A DNA stretch of 20,143 nt from Chara braunii (taxonomy: Eukaryota > Streptophyta > Charophyceae > Charales > Characeae), in the NCBI GenBank assembly GCA_003427395.1, contig BFEA01000053.1, forward strand, positions 1,343,735-1,363,877, given 5' to 3'. The notes below the pieces were generated by a model. It did no database searches and was not told where the DNA came from. It worked only from the letters and a program-made list of their open reading frames with translations. Position numbers and translations under genes: made by a program. Shown piece after piece: positions 1 through 7,661 of this stretch. Every line of letters begins with the position of its first letter. Positions within the stretch are counted from its first letter, which is position 1.

Positions 1-76
<76 letters not shown>
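1..76. repeat. (GA)n microsatellite
   Basis: Uninterrupted GA dinucleotides fill the first 76 bases and the tract begins before the window. A second tract of the same kind lies at 14566-14629. Confidence 0.97.
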
Positions 77-77
<1 letters not shown>

Positions 78-207
78 GCACACCTGCTGCACGCTCTGAT
101 CCACGTTGCTGCGCAACTGCTCTCTGCTCCACGCCACCGCTGGTTGCCAATCGCTACTCCACGCGTTGCTCCTCGTGCTGCTCCACGCATGCACGTCGGG
201 GGACGAG

Positions 208-271
208 TTCGAAAAATGGCGCGGGGCAAGAACGCCCCCTTCGAAAAATGGCGGCCATGAACCGCCCCCCC
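208..271. repeat. 32-bp tandem duplication, each unit a GC hairpin
   Basis: Two adjacent units both start TTCGAAAAATGGCG (208 and 240). After the shared start each unit can fold on itself, but with different stem bases: GGGG pairs with CCCC in unit 1 and GGCGG with CCGCC in unit 2. Confidence 0.7.
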
Positions 272-327
272 TGTGATTGAAAAAAAAAAAAAAAGTAATC
301 GAGTTCACCATACAATTTTCCGCCCCT

Positions 328-453
328 TCCGGACGGTCAGGAAAGGCCCGAAAAAATAAGGGGCAATTTTTTTTGGGCGGCCCTAGGCGTGAAAAAACGC
401 CCTGGGCCGCCCAAAAAAAATTTTGCCGTTGGCCTGGAGGGCCTCCATCCGGA
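328..453. repeat. large imperfect inverted repeat (foldback)
   Basis: The inner arms 362-390 and 397-427 pair almost completely around a six-base loop (GAAAAA). They contain GGGCGGCCC/GGGCCGCCC and T8/A8 blocks. An outer stem, 328-348 with 431-453, starts TCCGGA and ends TCCGGA with weaker pairing between. The whole is a hairpin of roughly 125 nt. It could be a foldback or MITE-like element or a structured RNA leader; no terminal duplication was found to decide. Confidence 0.75.
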
Positions 454-623
454 CCGGTTATCGGAAAGTGGTACCGGATACCGGATCCCTTTCCGGGGGT
501 CCGGATCGTAGCCATGCTAATTAGGGATTGACAGGTGTCTGCTGATAACCAAGATGCAGCGATTTACCGGTTACCCTATTTTTAGACCTACCTTGCGGAC
601 TTCACCACTGTATGACCCTATAT

Positions 624-642
624 GCCATACCCTGGGTATGGC
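624..642. repeat. perfect 9-bp palindrome with one-base centre
   Basis: GCCATACCC, then T, then GGGTATGGC. Perfect complementarity of the arms is seen directly; its function is unknown. Confidence 0.7.
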
Positions 643-1663
643 GAATTACAGTTTTCATTGTAACTGACTCAAAACATCAAATCTGGATGTGCGATTTCCG
701 ACACAGATTGAGTATTGAATTGTGATTTACCAGGGACTGGCAGAATTGAATTTTGACGGACGAAATTGAAGTTATGACTGACCTTAGTCTAGCCAAGCTT
801 CAACTATGTTAGCGCAGGATTCAAATTTGCATTATCACTGACAACGGGACCCTGAATTCACCAATTCACTACACAATATAAATCGCAATACTGTAAAACA
901 GTCACAAATGAAATTTGAGTCAGGAAGGAGGTCAAATAGGGTTAGTAGAAGTAAAAAAAGATAGGTAGGGGAAGTTGGATATGGCTGTCCCACAAATCTG
1001 AATTTCGATTTTCAACTGTAAACTTACATACAGACCAAATTTCGCTATTCTAAAAATAGCCCCGGAATCGCCACACAGGGTAGAGTAAGGAACGCACTTA
1101 CTTCAGGGTCAACTCTGAGGAAGATGCATGAAACTCTGGCTATGGCTAACTGGTCAACCCCATCTCGCCAGTTTCATCTCTTGACAGTACCCAGTGTTCC
1201 CACGTATCAAATTGCCTGAAACTTGGTGATCCAGTAGATTACCCTGAGGCGCTTCACCCCCAACTGACAGATTCAATGAATTTGGACTCCCAGGTGCCAA
1301 TAACTGACAAACTCAGTGCAGCTCCACATCACTCTGTACTGCACTGCTTGTAAATTGGGGATCCTGACCCAATTCCAAAATCGCAAGCTCCTGGGATCAC
1401 TTCCTTGCTAATCTCCAGCCTCCTGATGAATCGCCAGGCTAAAATTAGCCTCCTAGAGCCTCTCAGGCCTCTTAGCACCAATTGCCAACCCTAGTCAGGA
1501 GTGAGTCAATCTCTGGCCAATTCTTCTCGCCACACACTCGCCACCACCACCCTTACTGACAACCTCTGAAGATGATGAATCACCATGAAACTCAACTCCA
1601 GTATCTCGCCAGGTGATGATGGCTGCTCCAACTCATCAATCGCTCCAATGTCTGGATCCAATC

Positions 1664-1675
1664 GCTCCGATACCA
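1664..1675 (-). promoter_or_regulatory. retrotransposon primer-binding site (element C)
   Basis: The minus strand reads TGGTATCGGAGC, identical to the PBS of element A (12627-12638) and one base from the plant initiator-Met type PBS. It is separated by two bases from an LTR-like terminus (minus strand ...ACA, base 1678), the spacing expected for an LTR retrotransposon. Confidence 0.6.
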
Positions 1676-2022
1676 ACTGTTATGATTCTGGTTGTTTGTT
1701 GCCTGAGACCAACACTTGCACACATAGACTTCTAGGTATGCCCATACATACACAGAAGGAAGGGGAGAGGATAGGAGTCACACCGCACAGGGAGAGAGAA
1801 ACACAGCGGAAGACTTGACCATGCGATATGATAGGGTACACTGAAAGTGCAATTCACTCCACTCAATCCTCACAACCAGTCATAAAGAAAAGCCGAGTAG
1901 ATCACATCCAGGAAACGATGAAACGATGATAGTCCAAACCCAGTATTACACTGTTTATTAAACTCAGAGTCTCGAATTAGCAGGATAACCTCAGTACTAC
2001 TGTGCGCTGCTTGGAAATGAGC

Positions 2023-2293
2023 AGCGCTTCACTCCCCAACCTCGAGTAACCACCCGTGACACCCCTGAGCCCCTGAAACATCAAGCGCCACCCAGATACA
2101 ACCTCCACAGGGAAGCGCCACCTTGAAACAGGCCTCTGAGGCCAAGCGCCACTCAAAGGATGAAGAAGAAGACCAGCGCCATAGTATCTGGTGATGATGA
2201 AGTGTCGGAAGACTTCCTGGATGGAAGTTTGCAGCAGCGCCACCAACACCTGACAAGATGACCTCTGAGGAAGAAGCTGCAGCTGCAGCGCCA
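2023..2293. repeat. phased AGCGCC motif array (degenerate ~30-bp minisatellite)
   Basis: AGCGCCA begins at 2084, 2114, 2145, 2175, 2236 and 2287, and AGCGCT at 2023. Most steps are 30-31 bp or twice that (61), while the sequence between motifs is largely unlike, apart from a recurring CCTCTGAGG. Overlapping open frames on both strands are low-complexity and are not credited as genes. Confidence 0.6.
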
Positions 2294-3302
2294 CAACCCT
2301 GGAACCCCACTCCGCAGGGCACCAACTTCTCTCGCCTCCAACAGACCTCGATAACCCAGACCTCTGACAGCCCCGCGTGCTGGCAGAGTACAGCGCAAGT
2401 CCCAGCTATGGCCGACGCTCCGAAGGTTTGGCTATGCCTGTCTCCTTCCATGCTAAGCCGTCACGAGTAGCGCAACAACGATGTGCTCGGTACTAACTGC
2501 CAAAAGCCCTGAACCGATGTGCCCATCCTATCTATAGTCTAAACTAGCCTAGACTCGACCTAAACCGGACTTACTGACCGATCGGCACCGATTCTGTTTC
2601 GGCCTCTAGGGCCTCTCCCAACCCGGCTATAGGCTACAGGACCGTCTATCAGCTTAGGCCCTTAGGGCTTGTCTGTCCTAGGGGTAGCCTGGGCCTGCTA
2701 TTCGGGGTTAGGATAGTTGTAGGGAATTCTTTTAGTACGGGCCTATATTTTCCCGAATTTACAAATATGTCCCTCACGAATTTCCTTAAGGGCAGGTCTC
2801 TCGGTTAGTCCTCAGCCAAGCAAAATTAGGAATCTAACCTAAGACGTGACCCGACCGAGGCAAGCCCCAAGCTTCGCCCTCGGCCCAATGTACAGAAGTC
2901 TGGTAGCGAGAGTGTGAGAGGGAGATGGTGGATTGAGAAGAGGAAGAAGAGGAACTCTCTCTCTCTCATGTACCAGGTACTAACCTGTGAAGATGGCGCT
3001 GTGCTGCAGGTACCTTGAAGGCGAAGCTGGAGCTATGGCGCTGCAGGTAAGTATCCCTGGCTTCCGCCCAATCTCTCTCTCTCTAGTACTACTCTAGCTT
3101 CTAAGAGCGCCCAGAGTTGAAGACTACTGCTAACGCTACTAGCGCCCAACGCTGATGACTACTGCTAGCGCTACTACTACTCCTGCAGTGCTCCTCAAGA
3201 GTGCTGCTCCCGAATCTTGAAGACTACCTCCTGCCTCCTGAACTGCACGTGAAGTGCCTGGGAAGTACCTAGGAACTATCTGCAGCCTGTAGGGCGGGCG
3301 AG

Positions 3303-3311
3303 TTTTATATA
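3303..3311 (-). promoter_or_regulatory. TATA box of element C LTR
   Basis: The minus strand reads TATATAAAA preceded by GGCCAGCAC. The same GGCCAGCACTATA block occurs on the plus strand at the promoter downstream of element B (18930-18942), and a degenerate form (GGCCCAACACTA) at 4223-4232. Confidence 0.5.
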
Positions 3312-3618
3312 GTGCTGGCCCGTCGAGGAGGCTGCTCTTGCCAATCCCAAAACGTGCTAGACCCTGGGGTTGAAGCTCAAACAAAGGTTGTCTTGAAAAT
3401 AGGCCAAAAATGACCTGAGCTAAAACCCTGGTCTGGTGCTTGAGTTTCAGGGCAGGTCGATCTTATGAGGGTGTGAACATGGCCCTCAGTTTCAGGATGA
3501 AAAGGCTCAGGGCCGGAAAGGCCCTGATTTAGGCTGAAACGACACAGGGCCTGTAGGCCTTTGTTTAGGCTTTCAGGCTGAAAACAACACGGGCCTGAAA
3601 ATGGCTTGTGCAGCCTGT

Positions 3619-3920
3619 TGCAGGTGCAGCATGTAACACTAACTACTACTCAAGGATCTACTCTAGATACACCCACTGCTATGCGTACTAACTACCACTA
3701 GCTAGCACTAACACTCTTCACTGGTGCAGCTATGGCTGACTTCTCCCTGCCAGCGATATCTTTCCCTCTCTCTCTCTCTTTCCTAGCGCAGCATCCTAGC
3801 TCAGCGCTCTACCCCTCACGATAGCGCACAAGTGCACCAACACTTCCACACTTGATGCGAATGAGCAATCTCCCCGAATGAGAGGCTGTCCTTATATTGT
3901 TGTTACATGCTGCGCCTGCA
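3619..3920. repeat. 302-bp segment bounded by 20-bp inverted repeats
   Basis: The left end starts TGCAGGTGCAGC and the right end finishes GCTGCGCCTGCA; the 20-base arms (3619-3638, 3901-3920) differ at one position. Two readings fit. Either a small MITE-like element with terminal inverted repeats is present, or two related LTRs both starting TGTTACATGCTGC stand head-to-head and point away from each other. Each arm sits about 330 bp from a TATA-like block on its outer side, and no flanking duplication is visible, so I prefer the second. Confidence 0.6.
3639..3900 (-). repeat. LTR-promoter fragment homologous to 18930-19130 (inverted)
   Basis: Read on the minus strand, this block aligns with the plus strand downstream of element B. 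A TATA-like AATATAAGGAC (3892-3898 core) is followed by CAGCCTC, then GTGGAAGTG, then GCACTTGTGCGCTAT, then CAGCTATGG-like sequence, all in the same order as 18938-19110. Gaps and mismatches are frequent, so the copies are old. It is a remnant of a B-related LTR in opposite orientation. Confidence 0.65.
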
Positions 3921-3923
3921 CAC

Positions 3924-3943
3924 GGGCCCCACTTGAGGGGCCC
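3924..3943. promoter_or_regulatory. GC-rich hairpin near LTR start
   Basis: GGGCCCC, loop ACTTGA, GGGGCCC: a perfect 7-bp stem 23 bp from the proposed LTR start. It resembles in size and position the conserved U3 hairpin of element A. Confidence 0.5.
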
Positions 3944-4549
3944 GACGGTTGCTAAGGGGCCCCCAGGCCGCGCACCATCCAGCTCGCACCCTGGAGGCCC
4001 ACAGCGGCCTTTTGGCTGCAGGTACCGATAGTTGTCCGTTCAGACGTCGTTTCGGACGGCAGGTCCCAAGGCGACGCCTTGGGCCAGGTACACAGGGACG
4101 AGGCCACTTTTAGGCCAGACGCAATTTGGCACCTCGCTGCATCAGCAGCTCTGTCTGGATACCCGGTAGGGGTCCAGACCAAGTAGGCCGTTTGAGGCCA
4201 GAACCTGAGGCGCGCCCAGCAGGCCCAACACTACTTGTAGCTGGGCTGAGGCTGGGTGCAGGACAGTTCGAGTAGCTCACTTCTGGAGCGACACGCTGCT
4301 GGCTGAGCGTTGCGCTGCAGAGTTGGAGGCTGAACGTTGAGAGGCAGGGGGGCGGAGGCCATACCTGTGTTAGGGACTTAACTGGCACCATAGCTGCGAC
4401 TCCCTGTGCGCCCGCCACCTGCACACGACGACCACGAGACATCGGTCAGCTCGGCGGTAGCACTGGCAGGTGAGACAGCGAGGAAGGCGATTTCTTCTTC
4501 TTTGTCGTCGGTCTCCCTCTCGTTTCCCTCTGTCCTTCTCCTCCTTTCC

Positions 4550-4574
4550 TCTTCTTCTTCTTCTTCTTCTTCTT
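4550..4574. repeat. (TTC)n microsatellite
   Basis: About eight TTC/CTT units within a longer pyrimidine-rich stretch (4490-4574). Confidence 0.9.
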
Positions 4575-5070
4575 AATCAAATACGAGAGAGGGAGAGAGG
4601 TTACAGGCAGAGGATACAGGTAGCGGTTACTGTGGGCAGAGTGCCCAAGATCTGATTCGACATTGTTGAGGCAGACATTGGTTGGCCATCGGTAAGAGAC
4701 TATTTTTGGACTCCGCTATTGCGATCTCGGTCTTCTCCCTCGTCCCCATCTTCGTCTTGCCTCTTCCCCATCTCTCCTCTGTGGTACCTCCCCATGTGTG
4801 TGTGTGTACAAAGGAGGGACCTTTCTTCCATGTCTGCGGTCCCTCCTCTTCCTCTCACATGTGTGGTGTATGATGGGATATCGTGTCAGTCCCGGTCAGG
4901 TCAGGACTTATCTTTGAGTCTTCCGCTGCGCTACTATGTGCCACTTTGTATGTATCAGGGTGTAAATTGCCTGTTGATGTGCCACTAACATTGCATTGTC
5001 CATTCAATCCTTTTCATCACCTTGCGGATCCTTGGCTGTACATACATTGCCCAACTAGGCATATATCAGC

Positions 5071-5084
5071 TGGTATCGGACCCC
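5071..5084 (+). promoter_or_regulatory. PBS-like site, plus strand
   Basis: TGGTATCGGACCCC lies two bases after an LTR-like terminus ...ATATATCA. The first ten bases equal those of the PBS in elements A and C, but the orientation is opposite. It implies an internal region running rightward from 5071 that is cut off by element A at 5210. That interrupted element could be B or another one. Confidence 0.5.
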
Positions 5085-5126
5085 GACACGTGAATCAGGA
5101 CAACCTGATCTGACACGTGTGCGGGG
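5081..5126. repeat. imperfect hairpin beside the PBS-like site
   Basis: Arms 5081-5099 and 5104-5126 pair CCCCG, ACACGTG and ATCAGG blocks around a four-base loop (ACAA), with small bulges. Confidence 0.6.
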
Positions 5127-5147
5127 ACCATCGATTCATTAATCGAC

Positions 5148-5179
<32 letters not shown>
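5148..5179. repeat. (TGAT)8 microsatellite
   Basis: Eight TGAT units, flanked by ATCGATT-type sequence, immediately left of element A. Confidence 0.95.
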
Positions 5180-5822
5180 CGATTAATTAATTAGGTCATA
5201 CTAATCAGTTGCAAGGGAAATGAGCAATAGCGAGATGACAATGTCCAGAATGCACAGTCACATTGAAGGCTAGGTAGTATCACAGTGTCCAAAAAACAGA
5301 AATGCACCAATATAACACCAATGAAGAATCGTAACACTGAAAACCGATGTCAATGAGAGCTTGCTCTCGCCACCACCAACATGAGTGTCCAGGCGCTATC
5401 TCCCTACTTGGCACTCGGCGCCCACCCTAATTCCTACACAACTATAGTCTGCCTACTAATTGACAATGCAACCGTTGACGTCAACAGCCCACGAAGTACT
5501 TGAAGATGTCGCCCAATGCAGACCATCGCCAATACCTGGTATGTGCCCTCACATCATCATCATCATCATCCTTCTCTCTCTCCCTTAACTTACTCCCACG
5601 TTTTCCCTATGTACAACCGAAGACCACCCCTGTGCCTCACTGTAGTCCAAGCCTATCCAGCTATGGAGGCTGGGCTATGGCGCTGTCCTCAGCAGCGTCC
5701 TGCTTCTTGCACGACCGCACGCGCTAGCACCTTGCCTCTCAGCGCCAGCAGCAGCCTACGAGCGTCCGCTCCAGCAGCGCTGCCGCCAACATGCAAGTCC
5801 TGAATGAGACTCCAGGCAGCGA

Positions 5823-5845
5823 GCTCTTTCCTATATGGAAAGAGC
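5823..5845 (-). promoter_or_regulatory. TATA box inside a palindrome, 3' LTR of element A
   Basis: GCTCTTTCC, TATAT, GGAAAGAGC: a perfect 9-bp stem with the TATA core as loop, about 355 bp from the LTR start. The corresponding site in the 5' LTR (13231-13237) has the TATA core without the palindrome. Confidence 0.5.
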
Positions 5846-6125
5846 CTGCCTGCCTTCGCAGCCTGGCTGGCCTTGGCCTGGGTCTAGAAGCTTCCGGTAG
5901 GCCCCAGGATTTTGCGCCTCTGTTGCAGCTACTGGGCCTCATTCGGTTGGGGCTCCCAACTGTCTGTGTATGAGCCTGCGATTCTCGTCTAGGGCTTGCA
6001 TCATTTTGGAAAGGCCGTGGAATGTCTCGCTGCTCGGCCTGTGTTTCCCTCAACCAACTGGCGCGACGAAACTGCCTGGACCCCAAATACGATATTGACA
6101 GCTTAGGACCTCTCGTGATTTGTTA

Positions 6126-6150
6126 GGCCCGCCTTCACTTAGGGCGGGCA
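6126..6150 (-). promoter_or_regulatory. conserved U3 hairpin, 3' LTR copy
   Basis: GCCCGCC pairs with GGCGGGC around a 9-base loop. All 25 bases (6126-6150) are identical to 13586-13610 in the other LTR. Candidate enhancer, binding site or RNA structure near the LTR start. Confidence 0.7.
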
Positions 6151-6191
6151 TATCTGCAGCAAGAGGCCCCTTAGGCACCCAGATCCTCGCA

Positions 6192-6210
6192 TTCCCTCCT
6201 CCTTTTCTTC
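6192..6210 (-). promoter_or_regulatory. polypurine tract of element A
   Basis: The minus strand is a 19-base all-purine run, GAAGAAAAGGAGGAGGGAA, directly followed by the LTR start TGCGAGG. This is the expected priming site for plus-strand DNA synthesis in LTR elements. Confidence 0.85.
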
Positions 6211-6231
6211 GATAGTCCTCTGAGAAGTCTT

Positions 6232-6480
6232 CTAATCTGCAGGCATCTCCCCCTTGAGTTCTCTTTCATAGCCTGCAATAACTTGGGGTGCTGTTCGCAT
6301 GAGTTCGTCTCTGGTGAACCACCGATCTTGGCTGGGATCCAGGTGATGCCTGAATCTGACACGGTATTGCATTCTTGGCTTAGGAGGGCGGCCTCTGCCG
6401 GGCGGTTTAGGTACCAGCATCACTCGATGCTCCATAATTCCGTCGATGTCAACTTCACCATCCATGGTTGGGGACAACAT
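6232..6480 (-). pseudogene. chromodomain with embedded AT-hook, Pol C-terminus of element A
   Basis: This is the last segment of the Pol polyprotein, ending 22 bp before the polypurine tract. It starts near SPTMDGEVDIDGIMEHR, the first chromodomain strand, and ends with the helix DRWFTRDELMRTAPQVI, a form typical of chromovirus integrase tails, which are thought to bind chromatin marks and guide insertion. Between them, at 6373-6399, lies GRGRPPKPR, a textbook AT-hook (minor-groove DNA binding) where ordinary chromodomains have a short loop. A one-step frame change near 6478 separates it from the integrase C-terminal frame, so it is not expressed as a fusion now. Family assignment is by recognition of motifs. 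Confidence 0.75.
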
Positions 6481-6770
6481 TGACCGTCGGGAAGTGCAGT
6501 TTCTATGAAAGGTGCCAGCTTTGAGGCGTGAAAAACTGGGTGTGTGAGTAAGTGAGGTGGGATGTGAATCACATAGGAAGGTTCATCTATTTGATCCCCG
6601 AGTATGTCTAGGACCTCCCAAGGACCGAAGCACTGTGGCATCAGTTTGCGAGATATGCCCAACTCTTGACCCAATTCAGATGATTTGACCCAGACTCTAT
6701 CACCTACCTGAAAGTTAGAGGGCCGTCTATGCAATCATAGCATCTTGAGATTTCCTAATATGCTCGACGG
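6478..6770 (-). pseudogene. integrase C-terminal domain fragment, element A
   Basis: From about 6775 leftward the minus strand reads a short integrase helix (AAVEHIRKSQDAMIA), then a frame break, then HRRPSNFQVGDRVWVKSSEL and a GPWEVLDILGD barrel-like region ending HPVFHASKLAPF. This is the GPY/F-type C-terminal domain of Ty3/gypsy integrases, which binds DNA. Compared with the same stretch in element B (QANKHRRPSQFAVGD), about 14 bases are missing at the break near 6735. About 150 residues of the integrase catalytic core that should precede it, with the second Asp and the Glu, are absent. The fragment joins an oppositely oriented segment at about 6771. Confidence 0.8.
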
Positions 6771-7661
6771 CAGCGAAGTCCACCTATGAAAGGGAACTCT
6801 ATGCTCTATATAAAGCACTTGTCCATTGGAGACACTTCCTATTGGGAAGGTTCTTCTACTTGAGGACTGATCATCAGACCCTCAAATGGATCAAGTCTCA
6901 ACCGACTCTTTCTTACGCACTCAAGCGATGGATTGAGGTCATAGACCAATATGACTTCAAGCTTGAGTATCTGAAGGGAGAGTATAACAAGGTTGCTGAT
7001 GCGCTATCACGTAGAGCAGACTACCTAGGTGCGCTAGTTTCTGACTTTGGCGTATCTGAAGAAGTACCTCAATCATTGGTGGGAGCTTATCAGGAAGACC
7101 CTGTCACACGATGGACATCATGCGCAAACTTCAGGCTAAAGATAAGGCCACGGAAAGTGAGTTTGTGATGGTGGACGGGTTACTCTATCTTGATAAGGCC
7201 GGAATAAACAGATTAGTAGTTTCATCTAGTGAGCGATTGCGTAGTTTGTTTTTAGGCGAATGTCATGACGCAACTGGGCACTTTGGCTACAAGAAGACGA
7301 GTGCTAACCTAGTACAGCGATTTTGGTGGCCAGGAATGTTAGATGACGCAAAGAAGTACGTAGAGACCTATCAGGTCTGTCAGCGGGACAAGCCGCGAAC
7401 TCAAGCACCGCTTGGGTTGTTGAAGCCTTTGCCTATTCCTGCTGGTCCAGGACAGAGTGTTTCCATGGATTTCATGGACACCCTGGTGACTAGTAAGAGT
7501 GGCAAGAGGCACATCTTCGTCATCATCGACCGATTCACCAAGTACGCTAGACTAGTGGCTATGCCAGAGACCGCAAGAACTGAATATGTCATCAAGTTGT
7601 TCAAAGACAACTGAGTGCGTGCGTTTGGTTTACCAAAGTCAATCGATAGTGACCGAGATGT
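6771..7661 (+). pseudogene. inverted pol block: RNase H end and integrase N-terminal half, element A
   Basis: Plus-strand coding inside a minus-strand element. It begins STYERELYALYKALVHWRH (end of RNase H), continues through the RNase H to integrase linker (TDHQTLKW, VADALSRRAD), then the zinc-binding region (ECHDATGHFGYKKT, with QVCQRD) and the first part of the catalytic core (MDFMDTLV, first catalytic Asp). It ends at FGLPKSIDSDRDV, containing the second catalytic Asp. Breaks: a single-base frame change near 7109 and a TGA at 7612-7614 where element B has Trp. The first Cys of the HHCC zinc site is Tyr (YQVC, TGT to TAT). On the minus strand the RNase H that should lead into this block stops at GKKLR (7662), and integrase resumes only at 6770, so the block is inverted with loss at both edges. 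Confidence 0.85.

Larger units (their letters stand above)
77..1663. other. non-coding DNA, probable leader side of element C
   Basis: No supportable gene. Open frames here are short, low-complexity and show no domain. The stretch lies on the internal side of a minus-strand primer-binding site at 1664-1675, so it is most simply the 5' leader of a retrotransposon (element C) whose gag and pol would lie left of the window. It holds a 32-bp tandem repeat (208-271), a large foldback (328-453), a short oligo-A run near 279-293 and a perfect palindrome (624-642). The assignment to element C is inference from the PBS only. Confidence 0.4.
1678..3638 (-). repeat. probable LTR of element C
   Basis: On the minus strand the proposed LTR starts TGTTACATGC at 3638 and ends ACA at 1678, two bases before the PBS, so it has the TG...CA form and would be about 1.96 kb. 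A consensus TATA box lies at 3303-3311, 327 bases into the LTR; this U3 length resembles that of element A. The interior has no gene. It contains AGCGCCA motifs at about 30-bp spacing (2023-2293), CT-rich tracts and splice-donor-like CAGGTAAGT on the plus strand near 3045. The right boundary is inferred from a start sequence shared with the LTR at 3901, not from a second copy. Insertion of other repeats inside it is possible. Confidence 0.4.
3901..5068 (+). repeat. probable plus-strand LTR
   Basis: The stretch starts TGTTACATGC, ends ATATATCA, and is followed after two bases by a PBS-like TGGTATCGGACC, so the TG...CA form and PBS spacing of an LTR are met (about 1.17 kb). A GC hairpin lies at 3924-3943 and a degenerate TATA region at 4223-4240, about 330 bases in, as in the LTR of element C. 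The remainder is CT-rich with (TTC)n at 4550-4574 and (TG)n near 4795-4806. No convincing gene. A 110-codon minus-strand frame (4110-4442, Ser/Pro-rich) has no recognisable domain. A matching 3' copy was not found in the window. Confidence 0.4.
5210..6191 (-). repeat. 3' LTR of element A
   Basis: 982 bp, with plus-strand ends TGCAAGG...CTCGCA. The left end, the TATA area, the 25-bp hairpin block and the right end align with 12642-13684, but similarity between these anchors is low (perhaps 60%, estimated by eye). The inner end abuts a polypurine tract, which fixes the boundary. Open frames inside are composition-driven and not genes. It includes an (ATC)n run at 5553-5570 and a GTTGACGTCAAC palindrome at 5474-5485. 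Confidence 0.8.

Noticed and set aside
277-531. 84-codon plus-strand frame as a gene
   Set aside because: It spans an oligo-A run and the large foldback; the composition and lack of any domain fit chance.
1977-2470. Overlapping frames of 70-140 codons on both strands
   Set aside because: They lie in the phased repeat area, are low-complexity, overlap each other on both strands, and match no family I recognise.
2990-3060. Splice-donor-like CAGGTAAGT sites as evidence for a host gene
   Set aside because: Similar words recur in several LTR regions (for example 12970 and 13854) and no coding exon flanks them.
3619-3920. Firm call of a DNA transposon (MITE)
   Set aside because: The inverted ends are good, but there is no target duplication, and the arms also fit two LTR starts facing away from each other.
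4110-4442. 110-codon minus-strand frame (MSRGRRVQVAG...)
   Set aside because: Ser/Pro-rich with no recognisable domain, in LTR-like DNA. A gene fragment cannot be excluded but is not supported.
7601-7661. Minus-strand continuation of RNase H after GKKLR (HLGHYRLTLVNQ...)
   Set aside because: These residues are the reverse complement of the plus-strand integrase segment FGLPKSIDSDRDV. The RNase H frame just runs on past the inversion junction.
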